Assembly (NCBI RefSeq): GCF_034190915.1
Contig: NW_026947489.1
Location: 59,768,001-59,832,000, forward strand
DNA: 64,000 nt
Direction: 5' to 3'
DNA from: Cavia porcellus
Lineage: Eukaryota > Chordata > Mammalia > Rodentia > Caviidae
The position numbers were made by a program, and so were the translations under genes. The notes under the pieces are model-generated. The model was not told where the DNA came from, did no database searches, and saw only the letters and a list, made by a program, of their open reading frames with translations. Shown here piece after piece: positions 35,401 to 49,600 of this stretch; position 1 is the stretch's first letter; each line of letters opens with the position of its first letter.

Positions 35401-37576
35401 AAATTTATAGTTTATCTGCAGCCATCAGATCACAGCCTTAAAAATAGAAACCCAGCCAGGTGTGGGGACCCACGCCTGTAATCACAGTGCTCTGGGAAGC
35501 TGGAAGAGGGAAATAACAAATTCCAATCCCACAAAAGCAACCTACTGAGATCGTCCAAAGAGACTAATAAAATCGGCTGGAGGTGCGGCCAGCACAAGGC
35601 TGGGAGTGCAGTCCCCATGACATCCACATGACAGCCACTACTCCGCAGTTAGGGTTTCTGCAGTATACGTCCCGGCCGTGCAGGTAAGGGCAGGAGGGAG
35701 GAAACACATACTGCAAAGGCAGCCCCGAGCTCCACTTCACCAGGCACAGCATGGAAACAGTTTTCTAGAACCAGAGCAATCCCAGGTCCTGGCCTTATAT
35801 GCTGTAGTAAGCACAGAGTACAGCATTCTGTGTTGACTCTGCAGTGGCGACCATGAGGCCAGGAGATGTGCAAATGCCCTGTCTCACAGGGCCGGCGCAA
35901 CAGGCAGGAAGCATGGCGCCCACGTTGCTCCACAGGGGCCTGAAGGGCCACACAGGGTTCCAGTAGCCCAGGGTCACATGCAGCAGCACCGCAGAGGCAG
36001 GCACGGGCTGTGCCTAGGCCCCTCATGCTACAGGAGCTCCTGCTTCACTGGTGGCGGTCCCAGTACAGCCATGACTAAAGAAAAGCACTATTTTCATTTT
36101 CTTAATTAAAAGTAAGAGACATCTGCTGGCCCTGTCTTCATTTGCTGCCTGTCTCCAGTAATGAGACAGACCACAGTAATAGGAAGCAAACACCAGGCCT
36201 TTCAAGCCTTACCTACTACAAAAACCCGTAAGCAACTTTGTCCAACTGCTACCAGTCCTCTAAGACAGAGCTGCAAAGGTGGCCGGCCACAAGGCAGGGC
36301 AGTTGCTGTACCTACCTGGCTCTTTTGGAAGAAGGCTGGACGCTGGTTACTTCATTCTGTTTCGGCTTGGGAGGCAACCTTACACCCTGCAATGAAAGCA
36401 TTGTCCCCGTCAGCCACACCAGGCCTCCCTGTAATGTACCAGCCTCCAGGAAGCTTATCTGCAAACGAGCGACCAGTTACGTCTGCAGGGACCATGTGCT
36501 CAGCCCTTGGAACTGCTAACCAGAGGACAGCTGGGCACCATGGCCAGGAGCACAGGGCCACACATGGGGCTCTGTGCAGCTTTGCCTCCCCTCTCCGTCC
36601 ACAAACCTTCCTGGTTCCTGTGTCCTTGTCCATCCTTTCGTGTTGCACATTACATTATTGTCCTCAGCCTGAAACTTTTTTGAACCATTTTTAAGTGCTT
36701 TGCTCTATGCCCCAACTTACAATGTGAAAAGTATGATAACTACAAAAAATTCCTAAAAAATCACCGCTCCAAGAACAGAAACGGCACTCGAGCTGTCATG
36801 AAAGATTCTACATGATGATCAGATCAACAGTCCTCCAAAGGAGGCCGAGCCGTGGCACTCACGCTCTGCCCGCGGACAGTGCCCAAGGGGACTGTCCAGA
36901 GCTAGGAGGACAGCAGAAGGGACATGGCCGTAAGGGCCCCGCTCGCTGCCAGCGCTTCCACGCTGCCCTTGCTCACTCCTTCCTCAGGGTGCTTCCAAAA
37001 TGATACTTGGTCTGCCCAGGATTGCCTGTCTGAACTACGCATGCTTTCCTCAACGTCCTTGTCAGGTTATTTACCTAAGCAGTACACATTGTGCTTTCTA
37101 ACTATCGCTGCCATCTCTGCATTACCAAAGCAAACGGATGCAAAGCCCTCAGGAGCACTGTCCCTGAACCCTGTTTCAGACCACAAGTCTGCCTCTGAAT
37201 CTCAACCCTCCTTGGCAGAATGGGAGAAAGGTAAAATGGGCCTTGGCAGCTCTGCTACTTTCAGCTTTTAATACACAACCACCAGAGAACTTCAACGTGG
37301 AGCCCTGATAATTTTAGAATACCCACATGTGGCATGGGGGAAAACCGATGACCACTTTTCCAGCTTGATTTTCAAAGTTATTCTACAATTCCTCTTATCT
37401 ACATGAACCAGGAGAACATGTGCTTCTGTTGATGTGCCAGAGTTAGTCAGTCATGTTCTGCTAAAATTATAAACTGGGCAGTTTAAACCAGAAGAAAATA
37501 CAGACATCATCACATCACTAGCATTAAGAAACCAGCAGCCAAGTGACAGGCTTCCTAAAGATATGGAAGAGTAAGT

Positions 37577-37620
<44 letters not shown>

Positions 37621-40600
37621 CTATCCTATGTATATGTCACACCATGACTGACCAAAAATAAAAACACTGCTGTTGGTAACCAAGAATTACTACAGGAAAA
37701 CAGAACAATGTTCTACTCCTCACACTAAGAGCCGGGCACGTAGCAGTCTCCTACAAGACACCTCGCGTGAGCACCTCATGGCACTCAGATTCCATGCACG
37801 TGGCAAGAAGGGTCCCATCAGAGCCCAGGACTAGAGGGCATGGGCCTGGAACCGGGCAGCAGAGGAAGACGTCACCCCTGAGGAGGAGGAGGTTTGGATC
37901 CCTGGAACAGTTTACTGTGGCCTCATCTAGGAGCACTCAAAATGCTCTCAACCCAGACAGATGTGAGTGACAGACCATCAACACTAATAATGAGGAAAAA
38001 AAAAGACCTAAGGCACACAGGCATTTTATGACAATAAAGATAGTAAGATACAGTCTTCATTTGTCAGCAACACAATTTTATCTTATCAACAATAAGACAA
38101 TTTTAATTTCCAAATTTCCAAACATATCCCTGCTGCATTTGAACAGCATGGTAACAGCCAAAGGGAGCTAAGTGATATGACGTACCATCAGCAGCTCTGG
38201 TGACACTTTCAGTGGAACTCTCCACGCGTCTAAAGAGAGAAACAAGTTATTTTTCACAACACACTGCTTTTAGACACAAGAAGCTTCTTCTACAAGCCTT
38301 TCCTTGGGGTGGTGACCCCAACACACAGGTGGCTTTTCACAAAACACTGAACAGGGCTATGTGTAAACTCCCAGGGGATGAGGCACAAGAGGGAGTCACA
38401 GGTGCTCATCAACATGAGGTGGCACTCAGCAGGCCGCAGCACGCACTGCAACACGCCAGGTCTCACAGCACACTCCAGCGCCAGGCACCACTGGCTGGCC
38501 TGCCACGCACCAACTAGGATCTGAGGAGGTGACAGGAAGGACTACACCATGCAGATGGAGGCTGTCCAGGCACTGCCATGCTTTACCCAGGGGAGGAGCA
38601 GCCCAACACCAGGGCAGGTGCAGAGTGGACATCTCTCACAGGCTGGCCCTCTACAAATGCTTCAGAGCGGGTCAGCCCAGGGAGGGGCTGGGACACAGAT
38701 CAAGACTCAAAAGGAGAAAGGCTTTCCCCACAATTAAAGACAGCCCAGAGCAGAGTGGGCTCCCTCAAGAGAACACCAGAGCCCGCCCTGAACGGTCAAT
38801 TAATGTCTAGCTCCAAATAAGCAACACAGAAGTGCAGTGCTGCCATGTTCCTCAGGGAGGGTCCCCCTGGGGAAACTGGGTGATAGCAAAGGGCTGACCA
38901 CAGGAGCACAGAGACACCAAGGATGCAACAGCAAAGCCTGCAGTGACAGGGAAGACACTGATCCCTAGGAAGCAGGCGACGTTCCGCAGGGCTGGGCCAC
39001 TACCACAAGGCACCTGGCCCAAGGGACCAATTCAGGCTTCCTCACACTACTGCCTAGTGCCGAGAGCCTCCTGTGAGTGCTCAAGGGCCCAGGGTGCAGG
39101 AAGGCAGCAGGATATGTCAAAAGCGGCTAAAACAGCAGAGCCAGGCCAGTGACAGCAGGGAGCTGCGCACCCCCACAGCAGGCGCTGCCCCTACCCAGCA
39201 GGTTCAGCACCAAGTGCTGCGTGGGCGCGAAGGGGTCCTGGAGGTTGAAGGCCGTGTAGCGCCCATACTGGATCTGTCTCAGCGCCTCGAAATTCCCCAG
39301 CAGGATGTCCCCGAGCCACTGTGCGTTCACGCATGGGATCCGCCACTCTTTGGCCTTCTCATACTTCAAACCACTGGGTCTGTTTTTGAGGAGAAATCAC
39401 AGTTACCAGATGTTGGATTGTTGGCTGTCTAGATTCGCATTTATCTGCAATCAAAGCCAATGAAAACACCTCTCATGACAGAAGTGGCAGGCATATCTCA
39501 GTAAAGCTGTGGTGACCCGGGCCAGAGGTAGAGCTGTGCTGGGGCTCGGACTGCCCTCACCTTGGGGGCAGACCCCATTCATCCAAGCTCCACTCAGTCA
39601 CCCACAGCAACAGCCCAGACATTGCATCCGTGTCCCTGTTAATGCCGCCAGCCACGAGCGTCACACCCACTCTTACAATTGACTCCTCCTTGGGATGTCT
39701 GCCAGGAAACTATGAAGTCTTAACAAATAGGAGGTGGGAAGGCCACGGTGTGGGCTTACTCTTTACAAACAAGGACTGTGTTACTGCGGCACAGGTAGCC
39801 CGTGTACTTGGCGCCTGCCAGGTATGCCATCAACTTCAGGTCATCCCTGTCGCTGTCTACAAAGCCAGTCACAGAGATGATCTGTAGACAGACAAGAGCA
39901 AAGGCAGCTTTTAGAATACAGAGCATTGGTTCAGCTTTGCAGCTGTTTTAATATTTTTTCTCACTATTTCCTTGGCACTGCAGGAAACACGCTATCATTC
40001 CTAAGAATGGCAAGACTAGAATTTTACTAATGGCTACCACGTTATACACACAACCCTCAGAAGGAAGAAGACAACTAAATGTAAGACATTAAGTAGCAGA
40101 AAACCTCTTTGGGGTTCCTATGACATTGCTCAGATGCATACGTAAGGGAAAAATCAGCTTTTTATGTTCTGCACTAATCCTGATTTTGAGATCATTAGTC
40201 ATTAGGTGAGAGAACCCACAACTACTGATAAAATTCTACCCAATACTGGCTGCTTCTGCAGCAGGATATCTGGTTGATTTTAGAATTTTAAATATAGTCC
40301 AAGGCTTTGGGGAATCATTAACACCAGCATGTGCAGAGAACCGTGCCTGCAATGGGGCCTAAGAGGAAACAGGCTACGCTCGCGGCAGGCTGGGCAAAAT
40401 GACATGAAAAACTTCCCAGAGCAAGCAGCGAGAGGCCAAGCGATACATCGCAGGCCCCCCAACGAACACAACCAAACACCACACAGCCCTGCCTTACATG
40501 CTGTGAGCACGGCTTGCCCCCTGGCGGGAACGCCACTGGGAAATGCAGGGCTCGGTGGGGCGGCACCATCTTCTTCTTCTTCAGGACCATGTTCAGCCAG

Positions 40601-43600
40601 TGTGCAGTGACACATCGCTTTCTCTCTCTTATCGCCTGTCAAACAAGATTACAGGTTTGCTGCTCTGGATGTTTGGCTGCGGTGCTAAATGCAAAACGGT
40701 AAGGTTCTGTGACTACAATGCCACCTTCTCAAAAGCCCACAAATTAAAACAATGTCAAGACACTGAACACATAATTTATTAAAGTAACCCACTATGGTAA
40801 TATAGCTGGTAACACCAATCCAACCAGAAAATGTTATTATCCATGAACAAGAGCCTGCAGTGGGGGATAGAAGCAACAAATTGTGCAACCACCACAAAAA
40901 CAACCCGGAATGAAGTGAAGGCTGATGATCCTTGAATTAAAATCCCTGCAGAATACAGAGCAAGGGAATAAAACGCAACCGTACACCTACAGTTAACCAA
41001 GCAAGAAAGCTTACAATTTCTCACTTTTTAAATGCTAAGTAGGCATGGTAAACGGCTACCTTTGTAAGATGGCTTTTTCTTTATGTTGCTTTTCTTTGCT
41101 GCAGGCTGGTGACTGAACCAAGGTCTGCACATGCAGGTAAGAGCTCTACCACCCAGCTACCCTCACCCAAGGGGAGTATGTTAAGGACCATTTGTTACAA
41201 ACACACTGACACCACCCCATTTACAGGGAAGACCATTTTTACGAGAAGAGAAGCAAGACTTTAAGAGTAAAAGGAGCTGACCTAGGGAGAAAGCTTCTGT
41301 TCAGAGGCATAGAGAAACTCTGTGGCCACAGGGCAGGAATTAACTTTGGCATCCATAACATTCTGTGCCAATGACCCCAAGGATGCCTACCCTTTCTCCA
41401 CAGCCACCTGGGACTTCCCTTTCCTTCTCCAGTGCCCAAAGACAAATGGTACCCACAAAAGTGCCCAGTTCGCCAAACATGATGAAAGAACCAAGCAAAA
41501 AAAGTTCTTTACAAAATACCAGCCGCTGACCAAGAAGCCACCTGTCAGCACACAAGGCAACCTTGTCCGGCGCTGCGGAGCCACTCCTTACCTGTGCATA
41601 CATGCTGCTGACCTGGCTCTCGCAGAGGAGGTGCGTGCACCGGCTCGTGAAGGTGGGGTCCACCACGCCACCATGTGCTTGGATGATCTGCACGGAAGAC
41701 ATAGCCAGAGCGAATCAGCCCCGTGCCTCAGCATGACTGTGGATGAAACAGGCAGCTGGGCCAAGGACCCATCGCCACTACCACACCTTAGGAAACATGC
41801 GGCAACACTGTTTGGACTTTCCACTCAGCACCAGGAAACACAAATGACCCCAACACACATTTCACCTCGTGTCCGGGGAGAAAGAAGGACAAATGAAACG
41901 TGGCCCTTCTCACAAGGGGCCTCTCCGTCCTGACCAGAGCAGTGTATGGTGAGGCTGCCCGGGGCAGCACAGCATCTGTGCCTGACCCAGGAGCCTCTCA
42001 CCAAGAAGATCCTCCCGACCTGAGTAGTGCACACATCTCCAGATGCCTTAAGTGCCCCAGGCAGACTCCACCCCTCAAGAGCCACTACCAGAAAGGAAAG
42101 GAAAGGGAAAAGAGAAACTCAGGAGGGGATAAAGGAATGAATCCCAAAACGTAATTTTAACAGCAGCTGCTTTCTGGGGGAAGGAGCAGTCCTACACTCT
42201 GTACTGATTACAGGGTACCAGGCACCCGTCATACCTCTAAGCACTGCACACCCAGGGAGGGGAACACAAGTACGGCATGGAACACATGATCAGAAGCAGC
42301 CTGACCACTCCCACGCCCACTGCTTGGAAGTTCAGTGCTGCATGGTCCCTCTAACTGTGATATGTGAGGCAGGTGACAACAGCCTGACGCCACATCCCGC
42401 CAAAAGCTGTCACTGCTGAGTGACCCATCGGACTGCCTCAGGTGCGGTTAGCTCCTGTCCCCCCTGTGGCAGCACGTGTACCCCACCCCATCAGCACCGC
42501 GACTCCGGCTCCTTTCCAACTCCTGCTGCTTCCCGGGGGTCTGCAGTGGCTGCACTGCTCTACCTGCCACTTCCTTCTTCTTTTCCTTTTCCCGATGTCC
42601 CACAAACTGCTCGCTACCTCTCCCCAAGAGCCAAGACACTCCCCCAGGCCTGAGCGTGGCTTCTCGCCACCAGCTACAAGGGAGACTGGCTCTGCTCATG
42701 CAGAGTGGGGTGTGTGCTCTGGGGCAGACATCTGTGCCTTGCTGTGGCCACCCCAGCACATAGTCAGCGCGGGCTGAGGCCTAGGAGCAGCTCCTGCAGC
42801 CACAGGGGACAGGAGAGCCATGGCCACCCTATACTACCGCAGGATTTCCCATCTGTGGGACAGTGAATGCTGTGTCAAGCACAAAGCTTGAGAGTGATTT
42901 GTTACATAGCACCAGAAAACTAAGGCAGTGCTGATTCTCCCCTAACTCACTGTCTCACTGCAAAGCACTCCTGTGCTCTGCTGTCCTGAGCCTGGTCCCT
43001 CTCTAGTCCTACTTCTATGCCAGGTATTCCCTTTGCTCTCCCCCGGAAGCTCCCATTTCTCATTTCCGTTGCCCCACTGCCTCGCTGACCTGCTGTGTGA
43101 GAGGCTGGTGCTCTGAACACACTTCTAGTCCACTGTGCCATGAGTGCTGGGCTGGCTGTTACTCTAGGCTGGAAGCCTGTCTCTCAGCTGGGCAGCTCCA
43201 CGGAGACACCAGACCCTGTGCTAGTCCTCCCTGGGAACAATCCCCCACTGACCCTCAAACAGCCCCCCCCCACAGCGTTCTGCACCTTCATCCTCACCCT
43301 AACCCCCTCGAAGTGCACCCTGTTCCCCAATGGTGCTCTGGCTGGGCCATCAGCACATCTCGGCTAGGAAGGCAGAGATACCCGGATGTCACAGAGCTGG
43401 TGACTCTGCACAACATGGGGAGCTGACAACTCTTACCCCTCCCCATAACATTCCTGAAGGGGAAAACACAGGCTACACAGCACGGCATACAGATGAAGCT
43501 CCCAATCATACTGGCCCCGTCCCTTGCCCTCCCTGCTCATCGACCTTATGTAGCTGCTTTCTGCCAGGCTCTGCTCATCCATCTGGGAAGGCACCAGCCT

Positions 43601-46600
43601 CTGCCTGCTACTCTCTCTCTCTGTACAATCCTCCCCCAGGTGTTTACCCCTGTTTAGCATTTAAAATTCAGCCCAGAATTATCTTCCCAGGATTCATAAT
43701 GCAACTCCCAACTGGCAGGAGAATGTCCTTCCCTGGGCTCCCCCGGTATCTGTGCCATTTCTGTCCCAGCCCCAGAGCCCTGCTCCTCATGTCCCAGGGT
43801 CATTCTGTCTGTCATCCAACACCCCAGCTCCTGGAGCATGCTCGGAACACAGTAAGGGTTACAGTTCTTTTAATTTTTCAGAAGGGGTCTTGCCATGTAG
43901 TCCAGGCTGGTCTCAGACTAGGAAGCCCAAGCTGGCCTTGAACTTGTAGCAATCCTCCTGCCTCAGCCTTCTGAGTGCTAGGATTACAGGCATGTGCTAT
44001 CATGGCCAGCAATACTAGGGGTTTAAATGCCAGGAATATCTATAGTAAAGCATTTCAAGATGTGTTTGAATTCTACTCAGGTCATTTCAAAACATTGCTG
44101 GATTGTTTACCTGTGGCATGGCAAGAAAAGTGCTTGCTTTTTCTTTTCTCTAAAAGCCACCAGGCAAAATGAAAAGGAAGTGGACCACTATTCCACAATG
44201 AGAAGGGTTCCAGGTCCCTGCTACCTATAGCACTAGCACTCTAGCGTGCACCTTTGAAGAGCAGAATGACTCAGACACACACAAGTTGCCAGTCCATGTC
44301 CCAGGTCACTAGGCACCTGGTTTTACCTGATACTCCTACTATCTAGGAGCAAGGACCTCAAAGATGATAAATTTTCATCTAAAGGCAAGAAAGGTGACAC
44401 CCAGAACTCCCCAAAGCCAAAGTGCTCACAGCAAGGATGCCCGTCGCGTGCTTGGAACCCACAGATGAGCCCCAGGAAATGAAGCTAGAGGAGTAGGCAG
44501 TCCTGGCTCAGAAAAGCTCGTCTTCCAGCACAAGGTCCAACCTTCCAGGAAGCTCACCTTCTTCCAGGTGGCCAGCAGCTGCTTGTCGGACATCTGCTCT
44601 GGGTAATCTGCAATCGCGAACACACAGCCCAGCAGGAAGCCTTCTTCTGGAACTAGGGGAGAGGAAGGTCAGGACTTGATGAACGCGCAGGCACAATGCA
44701 AGCACAGCTGTGTGTTCAGCCTGTACTAAGTCAGTTGTAACCTGAGGCTGCCAGCAATGTGTGCACACTTAGAACACAGCTGTAACACACAGATTTCATT
44801 GTCTATGTAAAGCATGAAAAAAGTAATCCAAAAGAATTTATGCCTGGATGCTAAATGCCCTAGGTACTAGAGACGACTGAGGCGTCTGTCCTCTGTCAGC
44901 AGGTAATACCCCACAACAGGAAAAAGAGCACAGTGACCCACAGCTGCTCTGCCGGATGTGAGACCCAAGCTCCCTGCTCCATGACAATTACCGGTGTGAA
45001 CCCACCAAACACCTTACCCACCAGAAGCACTCACACAGGCACCAGACCTAAAGAAACCCACTACTCACTCTCCACAGCTGGGTCATGTCCACACAGCGGC
45101 AGCTGTGGCGGGGGCTGCTGAGGCGGGGGCTGCAGGTGTGGGGCCTGGTGCTGCATGGCTGGGGGTGCCTGGCCCAGGTGCGGAGCGGCGGGATGCTGCA
45201 CCTGCTGCTGCTGGTGGAGGCGCTGTAGCTGCTGCTGCTGCACCTGCTGCTGCTGCATCTGCTGCTGGAGCAGGCTCTGGTGCTGCAGCTGCGCCAGCTG
45301 TTGGTGTTGCAGCTGCTGCTGCTGCAGCTGGTGGAACTGCTGCTGCAGGTGCTGCTGCTGGAACGGCTGCAAGGGCTGCTGGGGGCGGTGCAACTGCGGC
45401 TGGGGGTGCAGCTGCTGCTGGGGGAACGGGTGCTGAAGGACTTGCTGCTGGGGCTGCTGAGGCTGCTGTGGAAACGGATGCTGCTGCTGTGGACAAGGCT
45501 GCTGGGGCATCTGTGGGGGCTGCAGGTGGAGGACAGGGTGCTGCAATGGGTGCTGCGGTGGGGGCTGGCGGTGCGGTGGGGGCAGATGTGTATCAGGAGT
45601 GCCCCTGGTCTGGCTGAGCAGGATGGCACCGGCGCTGGCACTGCCTTGCCCCTGCTGGCCATGGCCTACCTGCGGCTCCAGGGTCTTTGTGGGAGCTGAT
45701 AGGGACTGTAGGATCTAAAAAACAAGAGCAAGGATGGCCCTTATCCATGGTCCCACAGCAGGAGAGTGAGCAAGAGCACATGTTCTCATGTTCTTTCAGA
45801 AGCGTCAGGTGACAGCAAACTGCGAAGTCACACCGCAGCTTCTGCACGCTTCCTTCTCCACAGCCAACACTGCAAGTCCATAAGCTCCTCTTCTGCGAAT
45901 ATCACAATTCAAACTACGTGTATAACATGGGAGAAACTAATGGATTAAAGGGGCAAATGTGAAGACTTGTAGTTCAGTGTCTCAAGTACAAGCTACCCGA
46001 CCTGGCTGGACTCCTGGTCAGTACCTGTAGGCCCACCATCCTCTCCTCCACCACCCAAGCCTCCTTCGGACCAGGAGGTGCCCACGGAATGACAGGGTGG
46101 AGGCGCCCAGCAGCCAGACTCAAACCTACCCTCACCTCCTCTCTCAGCTGCCACCCCACCCTCTCCTGCTGTGTGACCAAGCAAGGGTTCAATTTCCAAA
46201 GAGGAACACCTCACACTGAACCCCAGCATACCCACCACGCAGCCACCCCACCAGGCCAAGGCCTCCCCTGCTGCACATCCTCTGCACACAATAACATGAC
46301 ACAGGACACAACCATATATCTGATGCCTGGCAAGGGTCCCCAAGAGACCATCATTACAGGTGCTAAATAGGCTTCTCAAAGACCATGGGCTCCTAGATGG
46401 ACATGACCCTCTCAAGCTGGACAGTGAGCCAGCCCAATTCCCTTTCAGTTCTCTGTGCTTTGCAGGACAGGGCTGAGTGAAGGGCACTCTGCTAAGGTGG
46501 AAGGAAAGGGACAGTGACCAGGGTCACCCAGCAAGCTGAGCACCACACTGCAAAGTACTTTTCTACAAGGTACGAAATCAAACAAACATGCAGCACAATG

Positions 46601-49600
46601 CACTTCATGAATACTGTGTCTTCCCAAGGCTTAAACGTATTTCATAAAGCAAAGGGGGAAACTAGTCATGCAGCCTTTAGTGCACCACCAAGTCCAAGGG
46701 GAGCCTACAGGAGACACCTATCTGCCTAGGGGCGCACATCCGGCCAGCAGCAAGCCTGAACGCAACCCTGAGCATCACAAGGTTGCCTCCTGGGGAGAAC
46801 ACGGGAGCTATGGGTTTGGTCCCCTCTCCCTTTTTGTTCTAAAGGCACATTTTCCCACCCTTAGAAGTAAGTGCCCAAGGAAACCAAATGAGTCCTGAGG
46901 CAAAAAACAACCAGTCTATGCCATGCACCACCTACCCCAGAGTAAGGGGGCCAGAGGGACACCCCTACAGACCCAAGAGCAGATTCTAGGACAGGGTCTC
47001 AGAGGAATGCCTGCAGGAGAGGCAGCCATGCACATGGCAGGGTAGCTGTCAACAAGGGGAGGTCACAATCTAAGAGGGAAAGGAGGGCAAGGCATGAGAG
47101 AAGACAGCACCGAGCCGTTTGCCTCGGGCTTGAGAAGCAAAGGTGAAGAGAGCTCAGCCCATTCCAGGACAAGTACCTGACCAGACAGAAAGAGGCCACC
47201 GCCTGGGTACTCTCCCTAGCTTGGCAGGCCAGGGCTGGGGTAGGACAGCCAGAGGACCAGGTGCCATCAAGACATGCACTCAACACCTATGTGCTCGTCA
47301 GATCCCTGTTCCGCCAGCCACAGGGGAAAATGTGCCCCTCTAAGGAATGGAAGAAAAGCAGGCACCCTAATAACTCTGTAACTTGCAGCGCTGCAGGTCA
47401 TTACGGATGAATGGAGGGCGGAGCCTTCCGACGTCACTATCACAGCCCTTCCTTAACTCTGTCACCTGACGCACACTGCCATAGGAAGCACTGCAGTGCG
47501 GGCCCATGACCCCTCTCACCAAGACTCCAAGCTCATATCTTACAGCTGTCCTCATGGTTCCCCTCATCCACTGGAAGCTGGTGGAGGGTTCTACAGTGGC
47601 CACCAGTGACTGGTCCTCCATTATAGGCCAGCATGCAGCAGAGGCCACGTCACCTCCCAAGGACAACTGTAGCCAGCAATGTGCCCTGCTGCTTATGTGG
47701 CTAGCCACGTACTACCATTCCCAACCACTTGGCTATCAATCCCCCTGCTGGTGGGAGGACCACTCTGGGGTCAGGAGTTTCACAGCCTTCCTGCCCACCA
47801 ATTCTTTACACTGTACACTGCACCCCCATTTCTCTGTGGCTCTCGGCAGCCTGCTGTCCTGCTGTGCATGGACTGGGTGGACATACCTACACCCCTGACC
47901 CTTCTATGAGCAACAGCAGGGCTCACAAACACCTGTGTGGACAAGACCTTGTCCACTCTATTACCAGTCACACCAGTGGTCAGCTGCAAATTTACTCACC
48001 TCCAGGGCAGGGATACAATGTAAAGAGGGAGAGGATCAAGGAAGCCCAAAGCCCAGCCTGGCAGCCCATTTCTAAGGGGCAAGTGCCACAGAAGATGCTG
48101 GGAGGAATCTCACAAACACTGCTGAGTGACTTGATCTGAACAAGCAGAAACAGTAAAATGAACCATCCTAAAAGAGCTGTGAAGTTCAGTTCTTAAAATC
48201 CAATTTTAAAATCTGTTTGCCAAGGCCAGGGATACAGCTCAGGGGCATAAGCACCTGCCTAGCAAGTGCCAGGCTCTGGGTCCAACTCCCAGTACAAACA
48301 AAGCTTCCTTACTAGAGTAACTTACATGTGCAACATTTGATGGCCGATTGAGCTGCTGAATGTCAGCATTGTTAGTAATATTCCTCAACGTCCGCACAGC
48401 CGGACTCCATGAGGTGATCATTTCTCCTCTTTCAGAACTCTGAAGGTTCTGTCCAGAAGCCATGAAGTTCCCCCGGACATCCGGAGGCAGGATGTTCCCA
48501 GGAACTGGTGGGACATTGGCACACAAGTTAATGAGCCCGGCCTCCTTGCCCTGGGGCAGCCTGCGCTTGGCGGCCACAGGCTGGGGCACTTCAGCCGGGG
48601 TCCAGTTCAAGTTCCTCTCCTGCTTCTCGGGTGAAGAGTCTGAAGAGTCATCGAACATCAGCTCCCCTTTGGCGGGTTCCGCACTGGGCTTGGGGGAGAA
48701 CGGCTGGTCCCCAGGAGGAGAGCCTTCCTGCGAGCTGGCTGGGCTTGACTTCTCAGTGCTGGCCCCGTTCTGGGAGTCCTGCTCCTCGTTCTCCCCCTCT
48801 TCCTCCTCTTCCTCCTCCTCCTCCTCTTCCTCTTCTTCGTAGATGATCAGGCGTGGATGGTAAGGTGCTTCGTCTTTCCTGGTTTTCTCAGACACACAGT
48901 CCAGCACCCAGTCAGGAGTCACCACCTTAATACCAGCTCGCTTCACCGCACACTCATACTTCTCCTGCGAGTGAGACACAAACACATAGAGATGTCACTG
49001 GAATTCTGCACTTCCAGAGGGAGTGCAAGAAGGAATACAGCTTTGGTGTCCACAGCCTGCGCTCCTGCAGACAAGAAGCAACCATGCCAGTGCCACCAAA
49101 GGCCACATCCTTGCAACAGCCATCTTGTCTAACATAATCTGAAAGGGGCATTTGAAGTGTACAAGTAGAGCTAGGAATGTTATAGGAAATGATAAAGTAA
49201 ACAATCACTAAGTTTTACACATTTTTGCAAAGCTGGTTTGCCATGATAGGTTCACATTTGGCACCTTCAGTCCCTCAGGAGTTGTCACCAGGACGTGGCT
49301 GGTGGTCACAGTGAAACTTCCCCAGGTATCTGGTACTCAGTGAGCTCACTCTACGTGCCAAGCAGCTTAAGGAGCTACAGGCCAGAAGGATACAAGTCTC
49401 CAGCTTGAGAAGGGCCACAGACTGGTTCCGAGGTTAGAGGAGTTCACTGTGCAGTGAGAATACAAGCCAGAGCCCGTGCCAATGCCGTGATGGGCAGGCC
49501 CACATGGACATGGGCAGGAGGTCGTCCTCTGGGAGGTGGGCACCCATGCAAGGGCAGACAGAACAATGCACAGGCAAGGAAATGGCTCCTGAAAAATGCA

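Noticed and set aside
45083..45699. Long Ala-, Leu- and Cys-rich open frames on the plus strand and the other minus frames
   Set aside because: They are by-products of the CTG/CAG-rich PAXIP1 exon; the correct frame is fixed by splice phase and homology.
48462..48846. Plus-strand frames ending in poly-Ser or Pro-rich runs
   Set aside because: Antisense shadow of the PAXIP1 acidic-linker exon and its Glu run.
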